A stretch of 5,503 nt of DNA from Patescibacteria group bacterium (GCA_018818145.1 JAHIST010000032.1:1-5503); one strand, 5' to 3'; shown: positions 1-5,227, counted from the first letter of the stretch. Notes: generated by a model from the sequence alone, not told the origin. Numbers and translations are program-made.

Positions 1-142
1 CTAATACCTCTCCAATGGTGATTTTATCGCTGGGCGAGCCAAATTCTGTTTTGATATTTATCTCTTTGGCGTCTTTTCCGAAAAAATCATAGAAACCCGA
101 CCCGCCGATGATGGCAATTTCAGCAATTTGCTTTTTGATCAT
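1..142 (-). CDS. mtnP: S-methyl-5'-thioadenosine phosphorylase (MTAP), N-terminal part, cut by window edge
   Basis: This is the first 47 codons of a gene that continues past the left edge. Seen: after a short leader of basic residues (MIKKQ) comes the motif AIIGGSGFYDF at about residues 9-19, then a stretch ending FGSPSDKITIGEV. The IGGSGFY glycine-rich phosphate-binding start and the FG-PSD-I-IGE pattern are characteristic of the MTAP branch of the PNP/MTAP phosphorylase family. The family cleaves methylthioadenosine, a by-product of polyamine synthesis and other SAM-consuming reactions, with phosphate to give adenine and methylthioribose-1-phosphate in the cytoplasm. The product adenine is the substrate of Apt, encoded upstream on the same strand, which supports the call. 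The ATG at 142 is chosen because it lies 10 nt after a GGAGG sequence and directly before the conserved N-terminus. A methylthioinosine phosphorylase or other purine phosphorylase of the same family cannot be excluded without the C-terminal substrate pocket. Confidence 0.85.
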   Translation of the reverse strand, partial: MIKKQIAEIAIIGGSGFYDFFGKDAKEINIKTEFGSPSDKITIGEVL

Positions 143-152
143 AGTGTTTTTT

Positions 153-163
153 CCTCCCCTCCT
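153..163 (-). promoter_or_regulatory. Ribosome binding site of mtnP, lying inside the DUF559-cassette palindrome
   Basis: On the minus strand the sequence reads AGGAGGGGAGG, then a 10-nt spacer, then ATG at 142. It is the strongest Shine-Dalgarno match in the window. Most of it is the outer arm of the palindrome at 156-177, so the inserted repeat appears to supply, and by folding could also mask, the site from which mtnP is translated. Regulation by the hairpin is inference. Confidence 0.55.
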
Positions 164-177
164 CAGATGAGGAGGGG
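156..177. repeat. Left palindrome of the DUF559 cassette
   Basis: This is a perfect palindrome with 10-bp arms, CCCCTCCTCA and TGAGGAGGGG, and a 2-nt centre GA. Together with the following G-rich stretch up to about 196 (…GGGGGGAGGAGTTGAA) it forms the left terminal repeat of the cassette. It shares the core CTCAGATGAG with the reverse complement of the right palindrome at 571-594. It has no U-tract on either side, so it is not a canonical terminator. Confidence 0.85.
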
Positions 178-188
178 GTTGGGGGGAG

Positions 189-212
189 GAGTTGAATAAA
201 TTATTTCAACTC
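189..212 (-). terminator. Small inverted repeat over the DUF559 stop codon, possible weak terminator
   Basis: GAGTTGAA at 189-196 is exactly complementary to TTCAACTC at 205-212, leaving an 8-nt loop that contains the TAA stop of the DUF559 gene (203-201). An 8-bp AT-containing stem without a U-run is weak as an intrinsic terminator. The inner arm is also part of the cassette's terminal inverted repeat, so it may simply reflect the element's end structure. Confidence 0.35.
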
Positions 213-551
213 AAAAATTATTTTCATCAAAACACCTTCTAAATTATTATTTATTTCGTTATCCATAAATCTTAGAACCCTAAAGCCAAGTTTTTGAAAA
301 AAAAGATCTTTTTTTAAGTCGTATTCTTTTTGTTTTTCGATGTGTTGGCTTCCGTCCACTTCAATGATTAACTTTTTCTTGGCGCAATAAAAGTCCACGA
401 TGTATTTTCCTATAGAATGTTGTCTTCTGAATTTATATCCGAGATTACTATTTTTTATTTTTGACCAAAGAATTATTTCTTGCGGAGTTGATGATTTCCT
501 TAGTTTCCTGCGGGTTTGTGTCTTTGCAGATATATCATGAATAGTTCTCAT
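201..551 (-). CDS. DUF559 endonuclease-domain protein (Vsr-like PD-(D/E)XK fold)
   Basis: This 116-residue protein is full length for the DUF559 family. Seen: STPQEIILWSKIK at residues 21-33, GYKFRRQHSIGKYIVDFYC at 38-56 and KLIIEVDGSQH at 60-70, then a leucine/aromatic C-terminal segment with GFRVLRF at 89-95. These are the family signature blocks. E25, D53, E64 and D66 are the likely metal-binding/catalytic acids by comparison with Vsr-type nucleases. DUF559 proteins are predicted small nucleases; their biological role is not firmly established, though they are often found alone and scattered in genomes. The start ATG at 551 lies 8 nt after GGGGAG, and that ribosome-binding sequence is itself part of the cassette's terminal repeat. 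The gene sits between apt and mtnP and is AT-rich. Its bracketing by inverted repeats suggests that it travels as a unit with them. The family call is firm; mobility is inference. Confidence 0.9.
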   Translation of the reverse strand: MRTIHDISAKTQTRRKLRKSSTPQEIILWSKIKNSNLGYKFRRQHSIGKYIVDFYCAKKKLIIEVDGSQHIEKQKEYDLKKDLFFQKLGFRVLRFMDNEINNNLEGVLMKIIFELK

Positions 552-570
552 TTTTCAACTCCCCACCCTT

Positions 571-594
571 CCCTCCCCTCATCTGAGGGGAGGG
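571..594. repeat. Right palindrome of the DUF559 cassette
   Basis: This is a perfect palindrome with 11-bp arims around the central step ATCT, or 12-bp arms with no loop counted: CCCTCCCCTCA / TGAGGGGAGGG with centre TC. Its reverse complement carries the same CTCAGATGAG core as the left palindrome at 156-177. The arms differ by compensating changes (CCCCTCCTCA on the left, CCTCCCCTCA on the right). It lies 13 nt after the apt stop in transcription order. Confidence 0.85.
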
Positions 595-607
595 GGATGT
601 AGAAATA

Positions 608-1132
608 TTAATATTGTATCAGCGATTTTATTTTATAGCCTTTCAAATTTTTTCTTCCGCTTAAATAAGTTAATTCAATAAGAAAATCAACGCCGATAAT
701 CTTTCCTTTGAGTTTTTTGACCATGTTAATGGTCGCCTGCATTGTCCCTCCCGTGGCCAAAACATCATCCACTATCAAAACTTTTTCTCCGGGCAAAATT
801 GCGTCTTCGTGCATTTCCAAAACATTGCTGGCGTATTCCAACGTATATTCTTGGGAAACTGTTTTGGCGGGAAGTTTGCCCTTTTTTCTGACAATTGCTA
901 ACCCCGTTTTTAATTTGTAAGCCAGCGCCGCGGCCAAGATAAAACCGCGCGCATCAATTCCTACAACTTTGTCAACTTTTTTTCCTAAATAAGGCCGCGC
1001 CAAAAGATCAATCGTTTTACCAAAAGCGACTTTATCGCCAAGCAAAGGGGTAATATCTTTAAAACTAATCCCCTTTTTTGGCCAGTCCGGAATTTCCCTG
1101 ATTTTTGATTTTATTAATTTTTGCGTTTGCAT
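608..1132 (-). CDS. apt: Adenine phosphoribosyltransferase
   Basis: This 174-residue cytoplasmic enzyme is normal length for Apt. It joins adenine to PRPP to give AMP and pyrophosphate. Seen: an N-terminal IPDWPKKGISFKDITPLL at 14-31, matching the family's IPDFPKPGI-FKDITPLL; ARGFILAAALAYKL at 61-74; RKKGKLP at 82-88; SQEYTLEY at 93-100; and the PRPP-binding motif VLIVDDVLATGGT at 118-130. The frame is open upstream to an ATG at 1309, but those 59 extra codons only translate the intergenic repeats, so the ATG at 1132, just before the conserved N-terminus, is chosen. No Shine-Dalgarno is visible before it, because the repeat at 1138-1233 occupies the upstream region; translation may be leaderless-like or depend on an unseen signal. 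It pairs functionally with mtnP downstream, which makes adenine. The product is certain; the start is very likely. Confidence 0.96.
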   Translation of the reverse strand: MQTQKLIKSKIREIPDWPKKGISFKDITPLLGDKVAFGKTIDLLARPYLGKKVDKVVGIDARGFILAAALAYKLKTGLAIVRKKGKLPAKTVSQEYTLEYASNVLEMHEDAILPGEKVLIVDDVLATGGTMQATINMVKKLKGKIIGVDFLIELTYLSGRKNLKGYKIKSLIQY

Positions 1133-1137
1133 GGTTT

Positions 1138-1233
1138 TGTCATTGCGAGGCCGCAGGCCGAAGCAATCCCGTGGATAGCTGATATAGGTTCTGGATTGCT
1201 TCGTCGTCGCTATCGTTCCTCCTCGCAATGACA
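1138..1233. repeat. Inverted pair of ATTGCGAG…AAGCAATCC repeats upstream of apt
   Basis: The outer arms TGTCATTGCGAGG (1138-1150) and CCTCGCAATGACA (1221-1233) are perfectly complementary over 13 bp. The inner arms CGAAGCAATCC (1159-1169) and GGATTGCTTCG (1193-1203) are complementary over 11 bp. Each half is thus one repeat with constant ends (GTCATTGCGAG and AAGCAATCC) and a different middle: GCCGCAGGCCG on the left and a 20-nt stretch on the right. The two halves face each other around a 23-nt spacer, giving a MITE-like shape of 96 bp. It ends 6 nt from the apt start codon. Similar repeats are familiar from many unrelated bacterial genomes; their mobiliser is unclear to me. Confidence 0.8.
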
Positions 1234-1242
1234 GGTTTTTCC

Positions 1243-1271
1243 GTCTTTGCGAGCGAAGCGAAGCAATCTCG
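1243..1271. repeat. Short third copy of the ATTGCGAG…AAGCAATC repeat
   Basis: It reads GTCTTTGCGAG, CGAAGCG, AAGCAATCTCG. This is the same unit in the same orientation as the 1138 copy, with a minimal middle (CGAAGCG, partly a tandem GAAGC) and one change in the left constant end (A to T). It ends 3 nt from the stop of the GIY-YIG gene and 9 nt from the neighbouring inverted pair, so three copies are packed into 134 bp. Confidence 0.7.
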
Positions 1272-1274
1272 TTA

Positions 1275-1556
1275 TTAAACCGACAAGTCTCTAAAACTGG
1301 GATTATCACTTTTTATTAAATCTATTTTCTTTTTTCTTGAGCCGCCTTTTATTTGTTTTTCTCTTAAAATAGCTTCCCGCGGAGTATCGTATGTTTCGTA
1401 ATGAACAAGTTTATCAATATTATACTTTTTCGTAAATCCTTTAAATGTTTTAGCTTTGTGTTCTTGCATGCGGCGGAATAAATCATTGGTTAGGCCTGTA
1501 TATAAAACTGTATTTCTTTGGTTAGTCGCTATATAAACAAAATATTGTTTTGGCAT
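1275..1556 (-). CDS. Small GIY-YIG endonuclease-domain protein (URI/YhbQ-like)
   Basis: This 93-residue protein is a single GIY-YIG nuclease domain of the small stand-alone type. Seen: YFVYIATN at 5-12 (the GIY strand), NTVLYTGLTNDLFRRMQEHK at 15-34 (the YIG strand reads YTG, then R28/R29 and H33), FTKKYNIDKLVHYETY at 41-56, and the helix EAILREKQIKGGSRKKK at 61-77 with the metal-binding glutamate E66 in the family-typical REKQIKG. It ends NPSFRDLSV, like the usual NP-W-DL tail. Members cut DNA with one metal ion; the cellular role of small stand-alone ones is uncertain, with repair or mobile DNA suggested. The start at 1556 is 4 nt after the deaminase stop, so the two are almost certainly co-transcribed. 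No Shine-Dalgarno is seen, and the deaminase stop region TAATATTATG suggests translational coupling. Confidence 0.9.
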   Translation of the reverse strand: MPKQYFVYIATNQRNTVLYTGLTNDLFRRMQEHKAKTFKGFTKKYNIDKLVHYETYDTPREAILREKQIKGGSRKKKIDLIKSDNPSFRDLSV

Positions 1557-1560
1557 AATA

Positions 1561-2037
1561 TTATTTACTATGGAACAATCGAATACACTCGTTTCTCATA
1601 AAATCCTCTACTATTTCTATTTTTTCGGTGGATTTATTAAATATTGTTTTACAGGGTATATCTATAGTTCTCCAAAGATATCGGTGATTTCCGTAAGATT
1701 CACGATATTTTTTCATGTCTTTATATTTAGCGCCATAAACAACGCCTTTTAATCTTGACCAAACAATTACTGCCGCGCACATAGGACAGGGTTCATGGGT
1801 ACAATAGAGGATACACCCATTTAAGTGCCTGTTTTTTAAAACCCGACTGCCTTTGATTATAGCGAGAGTTTCAGCGTGAGCGATTGGGCTTTCGTCTCTT
1901 TTACTTCGATTACTGCATAAAGAAATAATTTTATCGTCTTTGACCAAAACTGCACCAACAGCGTAATCTCTTAGTTTACGCGCTTTTTCTGCTTCCTTAA
2001 TAGCCAAAAGCATAAATTTTCTTTTTGGTCTAATCAT
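1561..2037 (-). CDS. Zinc-dependent nucleoside/nucleobase deaminase (CMP/dCMP deaminase superfamily)
   Basis: This 158-residue cytoplasmic deaminase removes an amino group from a purine or pyrimidine base by zinc-activated water. Seen: an N-terminal helix FMLLAIKEAEKAR at 8-20, VGAVLVKDDKII at 27-38, the catalytic motif HAE at 54-56 (H54 zinc ligand, E56 proton shuttle) and EPCPMC at 82-87 (C84 and C87 zinc ligands), followed by the strand VVYGAKYKD. This is the full superfamily signature in the correct spacing. The C-terminal part (YRESYGNHRYLWRTIDIP) does not let me choose among tRNA-adenosine (TadA), guanine, cytosine or dCMP deaminase. It is longer than most free-base deaminases, and its neighbours are not tRNA genes. 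The block with the GIY-YIG gene is clearly AT-rich: only 17 G or C in 1561-1620. Repeats of one family lie on both sides. The start ATG at 2037 has no good Shine-Dalgarno. Confidence 0.88.
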   Translation of the reverse strand: MIRPKRKFMLLAIKEAEKARKLRDYAVGAVLVKDDKIISLCSNRSKRDESPIAHAETLAIIKGSRVLKNRHLNGCILYCTHEPCPMCAAVIVWSRLKGVVYGAKYKDMKKYRESYGNHRYLWRTIDIPCKTIFNKSTEKIEIVEDFMRNECIRLFHSK

Positions 2038-2062
2038 TTTTCTTAAAGTTAGTCAGGCGGTA

Positions 2063-2110
2063 TTCCACGGGATTGCGGAGCTTGTCCCGAGCTATAGCGA
2101 GGGATCCCGT
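2063..2110. repeat. Degenerate copy of the AAGCAATCC-type repeat
   Basis: TTCCACGGGATTGC at 2063-2076 repeats exactly at 2116-2129, 53 bp away. The segment ends in ATCCCGT (2104-2110), complementary to ACGGGAT (2067-2073), so it can fold as a hairpin with internal structure. Only one constant end of the repeat family (GGGATTGC, the reverse complement of GCAATCCC) is recognisable; the GTCATTGCGAG end is missing. Confidence 0.6.
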
Positions 2111-2115
2111 AAGAT

Positions 2116-2176
2116 TTCCACGGGATTGCTTTGCCCCGTCCCGCCGTGTAAATGCGGGGCGGGGCTCGCAATGACG
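2116..2176. repeat. Full copy of the ATTGCGAG…AAGCAATCC repeat with a long GC-rich hairpin core
   Basis: It reads TTCCACGGGATTGCTT, then CCCCGTCCCGC (2134-2144), a 9-nt loop, GCGGGGCGGGG (2154-2164), then CTCGCAATGAC. The inner arms pair over 11 bp with one G-T wobble, and the outer ATTGC/GCAAT also pair. Seen in reverse complement, the ends match the 1138 copy (GTCATTGCGAG, AAGCAATCCCGTGG), while the middle is wholly different. It touches the protease stop codon at 2179-2177. The last bases also make a short hairpin, TGACGC TACG GCGTCA (2172-2187), across that stop. Confidence 0.8.
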
Positions 2177-3201
2177 CTACGGCGTCAATTTTATCGTCTG
2201 AATATCCAAAATATACCCCCGATAATCTCCTGACGAAACAAATTTATAAGTTGGCAGGCCGATTAGCTGGCCCGAAGAATTGACGGCCGCGCCGCCGGAA
2301 TTGCCGCGGTCAATTTGGGCGTCCGTGCCAAAATAGAGGCCGCCGGAAGTCAGGTTGCTGATGATTCCTTTGGTGACGGAAAAGGCAAAATTAGCCGATT
2401 CAGGAAAACCCAAGACATAGACCGGATCGCCGATTTGCGGCTGGCTGGAGGCGATTTTAAAATAAGAAAAAGTGTTGACAGGCGCGATTGACTGCACATT
2501 GCCGGCAGAATCTTTAAAAAGAACATCTTGTATTTTTAAAACAACCGCGTCTCTGTTGTCAAAAAGCCCGGCAATAGTGCGCGGTATTGTTTTTTATAGC
2601 TTTGGGTTTGCGCGTCAAAGTCTTTGCTAAAAAGAATTAAGCAGTAATCGGGCATAGTTAGTCCCAGCGAGGACTGGACAACATGCTGATTGGTCAAAAT
2701 CTTTCCGTCGGCGCTGATTAGGACTCCGGAACCCATCTGCCAGGAACCCATAAACTTATTCTGGCAAGCCACCTGCGCTACTTTTTCGTCTGCCTGCCAG
2801 GATTTGAGCAGGTCAGCGTCGCTGACTGACGCGGGCGCTTGCGAGCTTTGCTTTTGCAGCTGCGCCAGCTGCTGGCCCAAAGAATTTATTTGTTCTTTGG
2901 CCCGATTCAGCTCTTCTTGTGTTTTTAAGTCAATAGACGGAGACGAAGCGGGTTTCAGCTCTGATTTTTCGGCAGTTTTTGCTTGCTGCTGCTTCAGTTC
3001 TTCAACCTCCTGCTTCAGTTGAGCGATTTGCTCCGACAGCAAATCTTCCGCTGGCTGGGGAGAAACAATCGGTTCTTCTTTAAATAATAAGGAAAGCTCA
3101 TTTATCGTTTTTATCTGTGAGCGGCCAAACAGAAAAATCGCTACGCCAAGCAGCGCTAAAAATAAAATTGCTGCAATAATAAAAGTTGATCTTTTTATCA
3201 T
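2177..3201 (-). pseudogene. Membrane-anchored trypsin-like (HtrA/DegP-type) serine protease, broken by a 1-nt frameshift
   Basis: Restoring one nucleotide gives a protein of about 341 residues. Seen: an N-terminal membrane anchor at about 8-26; a glutamine/glutamate-rich coiled-coil stalk at about 53-120 (EQIAQLKQEVEELKQQQ and a second stretch ending QQLAQLQKQ); then a trypsin-like domain from about 140. The catalytic His is H173 in ILTNQHVV, Asp is D218 in NRDAVVLKI, and Ser is S302 in DRGNSGGAA. No PDZ domain follows. This order suggests an extracytoplasmic quality-control or regulatory protease. The frame breaks after residue 208 (…YKKQYRA) near 2575-2580: the first frame ends 13 codons later at a TAA, while the next frame gives IAGLFDNRDAVVLKIQD, the expected continuation. 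His is before the break; Asp and Ser are after it. The start overlaps the stop of the Nramp gene as ATGA, so the pair was translationally coupled. The break may be real decay or a sequence error. Confidence 0.88.
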
Positions 3202-4426
3202 TTAAATAGGAAATATATAAATAAAACGCAGCCGGCCAGCAAAATGGCAATTGCCAGCCAGCCGGCCAGACGGCTCCAGAAGCCGCAGCGCCAGCTGCCC
3301 ATTATTTTTTTGGAACCGGCAATTCGTAAAATAAAATAAATCAGCAAAACAGTTAATATTCCGACTAAAACCTGCGAATAAAAAATAATTTTTATGGGAT
3401 TAAGATTAGAAATAAGGGCGGCTAAACAAACCAAAAATCCGGCGGTTATAACCGCGTAAAAGCCTTTGGCGCGTTTGGGTTTTCGGTCAAGCCCCTGGGG
3501 CCAGGAGAAAAGCTGGGCAATGGCATAGGCAGAAGAGCTGGCTAAAATTGGAATAGCAGGATGCCCGCGCCGATAAGCCCGATACCAAAGAGTTTGGGCG
3601 CCCAGACTCCCGCCAGCGGCGTTAATGCCTGGGCAATGTCTTTTATTGTCAGATTGGCAAAGCCATCGGTTATGGGCGCGGAAGCGCAGGCAACGATAAT
3701 GAAAAAAGCTATCAAGTTGCTGTAAACAAAGCCCAGGAAAATCGCCCGGAAAGTTTTTTTAAGAGAGCGGGTATTGTTTCTCTCCTCAATTTCCTGTTCT
3801 GTCTGCCAAAAAAAAGCGTAAGGAGAAAAAGTGGTTCCCATCAGCGCCAGGCCCGCCAGAGCATATTCCAAAGAAAAATTTATTTGGGGCGCGAAAAAAG
3901 ATTTAAAAACCATTCCCCAGTCTGGTTTGGCTAATATGGCGGAAATAACATAGGCGACTAAAATGCCGGCGAACCAGTAAAAAAATCTGGCGATGTGTTT
4001 ATAACTGTTAAAAACAATAATGGCCCAGAGCGCAATCATCAGCGGGACAATGAAGTAAATATAATTTTCTCCGGTTAAAAGCTGGAAGCCGGCCGCCATA
4101 CCCACAACATCGGCAATCAGCGTTATTAGATTTGCCGCCACCAGCGCCAGCACGCACAGATACGCAGATTTTTTGCCAAAGTTTTCTTTGATCAAAACTA
4201 TCAGCCCTTTTTTGGTGATATCGCCTATTTTGGCGGACATCCACTGGACAGCGATGAGCAAGGGCGTGGAAACCAAAAGAAGCCAGAGTTGGGAGAAACC
4301 AGTGGCCACGCCGGCAATTGAGTAGGTGGAAATGGCTGAGGGGTCGTCGTCAGCGCCGCCGGTCACAATGCCGGGCAGATACGATTTGCGGAATTTATTG
4401 ATGGGTTTAAGGAGAGAACGAAACAT
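3198..4426 (-). pseudogene. Nramp-family divalent metal transporter, broken by a 1-nt frameshift
   Basis: Restoring one nucleotide gives about 409 residues, the usual Nramp length with about 11 membrane segments. Seen: the first unwound helix GIVTGGADDDPSAISTYS at 19-36 and the sixth-helix region MGTTFSPYAFFWQTEQEIEE at 196-215. The canonical manganese/iron transporters have DPGN and MPH at these points. Here they are DPS and SPY, the pattern of the DDDPSGIATYS bacterial subgroup related to magnesium-transporting homologues, so the substrate metal is uncertain. The frame breaks after residue 289 (…IGAGI) near 3556-3560. The original frame stops five codons later at TAG, while the next frame continues AIPILASSSAYAIAQLFSW and then SNLNPIKIIFYSQVLVGIL, the expected C-terminal helices, to TGA at 3200-3198. 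As read, the last third is lost. The stop overlaps the protease start. The ATG at 4426 has only a weak purine-rich leader. Confidence 0.88.
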
Positions 4427-4444
4427 AAAAATCTTTTTACTCTT

Positions 4445-4473
4445 TTTATATAGTATATCAGATTTTTAGTGAA
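4445..4473 (-). promoter_or_regulatory. Possible sigma-70-type promoter of the Nramp-protease operon
   Basis: In the 72-bp gap before the Nramp start, the minus strand has TTCACT (4473-4468), a 17-nt spacer, and TATAAA (4450-4445). These match the consensus hexamers at 4 of 6 and 5 of 6 positions. An overlapping alternative is TGATATACT, an extended -10 with TATACT at 4457-4452. Either would give a very short leader of about 12-20 nt. No operator is evident. The region is AT-rich, so chance matches are possible. Confidence 0.4.
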
Positions 4474-4498
4474 TCGATAGCGGGTTTAACTTTCGGTT

Positions 4499-5191
4499 TT
4501 ATCTCAAGCGTTCTTCGCGGTACGATTTAGCGTATTCGTAAAAAATAGACCAGAATCCGCCGACAAAAAAAGCCGCCAATAGCTCCTCAAGCGGTACTCC
4601 AAAAACTAAAACGCCCCATATATTTTCAAAGTTATAGAAACTGGCGACGAAACCGCTGAAAATTTGATTTATCAAAAAGAAAACCACGAAATAAAACAGG
4701 CTGAAAACCAGAGCGCTAAACGCCGCCTGCCTTAAAAGGTCAGGCCGCAGCCAGACCGCCGCCAGAGCGCTGACCGCGCCCGCAACCATCAAATTATACA
4801 CTGCCTTTGAAGGAAACAAAAACGTCAAGGCAAAAAAACAAATAATGCCCGACAACAAAGGCAGTAAATGCAATTTTCTGCTGCCCGCCATCTTTTTTGG
4901 CCTTCTGCTTGTCAGGAATTCGTAAATCACAGAAACAATGCCAGCCATCAAAAAAAGAAAAAGAAAACTTTCAATGCCAACGCCATATTTTTTTATCAGG
5001 CCAAACAGCGATTCGGGATTCCAATAGCCGGGCACTAAAAAATAATCAATTATGCCGAAAGGCAAACCAAAAAAACTTGCCCAAAGCATCTCGCGGCGCA
5101 AATCTTTCCGGTTGGCAAATATCAAAAACCAAAAAATAAAAAGAATGAGGCAACCGAAAAGATAAGCATATTTATACGGCAAAAGAGGCAT
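4499..5191 (-). CDS. Polytopic membrane protein resembling lycopene cyclase domains
   Basis: This 230-residue integral membrane protein has about seven hydrophobic segments, near 8-26, 36-52, 72-92, 107-126, 130-147, 157-185 and 193-218. Seen: two similar blocks. In the first half GVGIESFLFLFLMAGIVSVIYEF (70-92, quoted here only as positions 70-76 GVGIESF and 85-92 IVSVIYEF) and in the second half GVPLEELLAAFFVGG (198-212) with FWSIFYEY (213-220). Each block is preceded by an aromatic-rich loop (YWNPES at 56-61; FENIWGV at 188-194). A P-x-E-E motif in a membrane helix and an internal duplication are hallmarks of the CrtYc/CrtYd-type lycopene cyclase domain, which closes the end rings of carotenoids. 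The first copy keeps only one glutamate (E74), and no carotenoid genes are in view, so a catalytic role is unproven. The start at 5191 has a weak AGG 9 nt upstream. It is followed after 72 bp by the Nramp gene, which may have its own promoter. Confidence 0.6.
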   Translation of the reverse strand: MPLLPYKYAYLFGCLILFIFWFLIFANRKDLRREMLWASFFGLPFGIIDYFLVPGYWNPESLFGLIKKYGVGIESFLFLFLMAGIVSVIYEFLTSRRPKKMAGSRKLHLLPLLSGIICFFALTFLFPSKAVYNLMVAGAVSALAAVWLRPDLLRQAAFSALVFSLFYFVVFFLINQIFSGFVASFYNFENIWGVLVFGVPLEELLAAFFVGGFWSIFYEYAKSYREERLR

Positions 5192-5227
5192 CTTTTTTAA
5201 CCTAAAAATTTATCTATTTACCTACCT

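Larger units (their letters stand above)
156..594 (-). mobile_element. Putative DUF559 cassette with about 40-bp imperfect terminal inverted repeats
   Basis: The left end (156-196) and the reverse complement of the right end (594 back to about 555) align over roughly 40 nt. Each has a C-rich palindrome around CTCAGATGAG, then a G-rich stretch (GGGGGTTGGGGGGAGG against GGGAGGGAAGGGTGGGG), then AGTTGAA. Between them lies only the DUF559 gene. Removing the cassette would leave apt and mtnP 26 bp apart, as expected for neighbouring salvage genes, so an insertion is the simplest reading. No target-site duplication is visible in the flanks (TTTTTTCCT on the left, ATGTAGAAA on the right). There is no transposase, so movement would need the endonuclease itself or a factor in trans. 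This is inference from structure; it is not a recognised insertion sequence. Confidence 0.5.

Noticed and set aside
571..594. Palindrome after apt as an intrinsic terminator
   Set aside because: There is no U-tract after the stem in either direction, and the same palindrome type occurs at the other end of the DUF559 cassette.
708..920. Plus-strand open frame opposite apt
   Set aside because: It is the antisense of a well-conserved enzyme and has no family features of its own.
1138..1271. CRISPR-like array from the three close repeats
   Set aside because: The copies are in mixed orientation, of different lengths, with no regular spacers and no cas genes.
2595..2610. Programmed -1 frameshifting at the A6 run upstream of the protease break
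   Set aside because: The zero-frame codons are TAT AAA AAA CAA, so the heptamer phase is wrong, no downstream stimulatory structure is obvious, and the neighbouring gene has a similar lesion without any slippery run.
2690..3022. Cysteine- and serine-rich plus-strand open frame
   Set aside because: It is the antisense of the protease coiled coil; the unusual composition follows from the glutamine/glutamate codons on the other strand.
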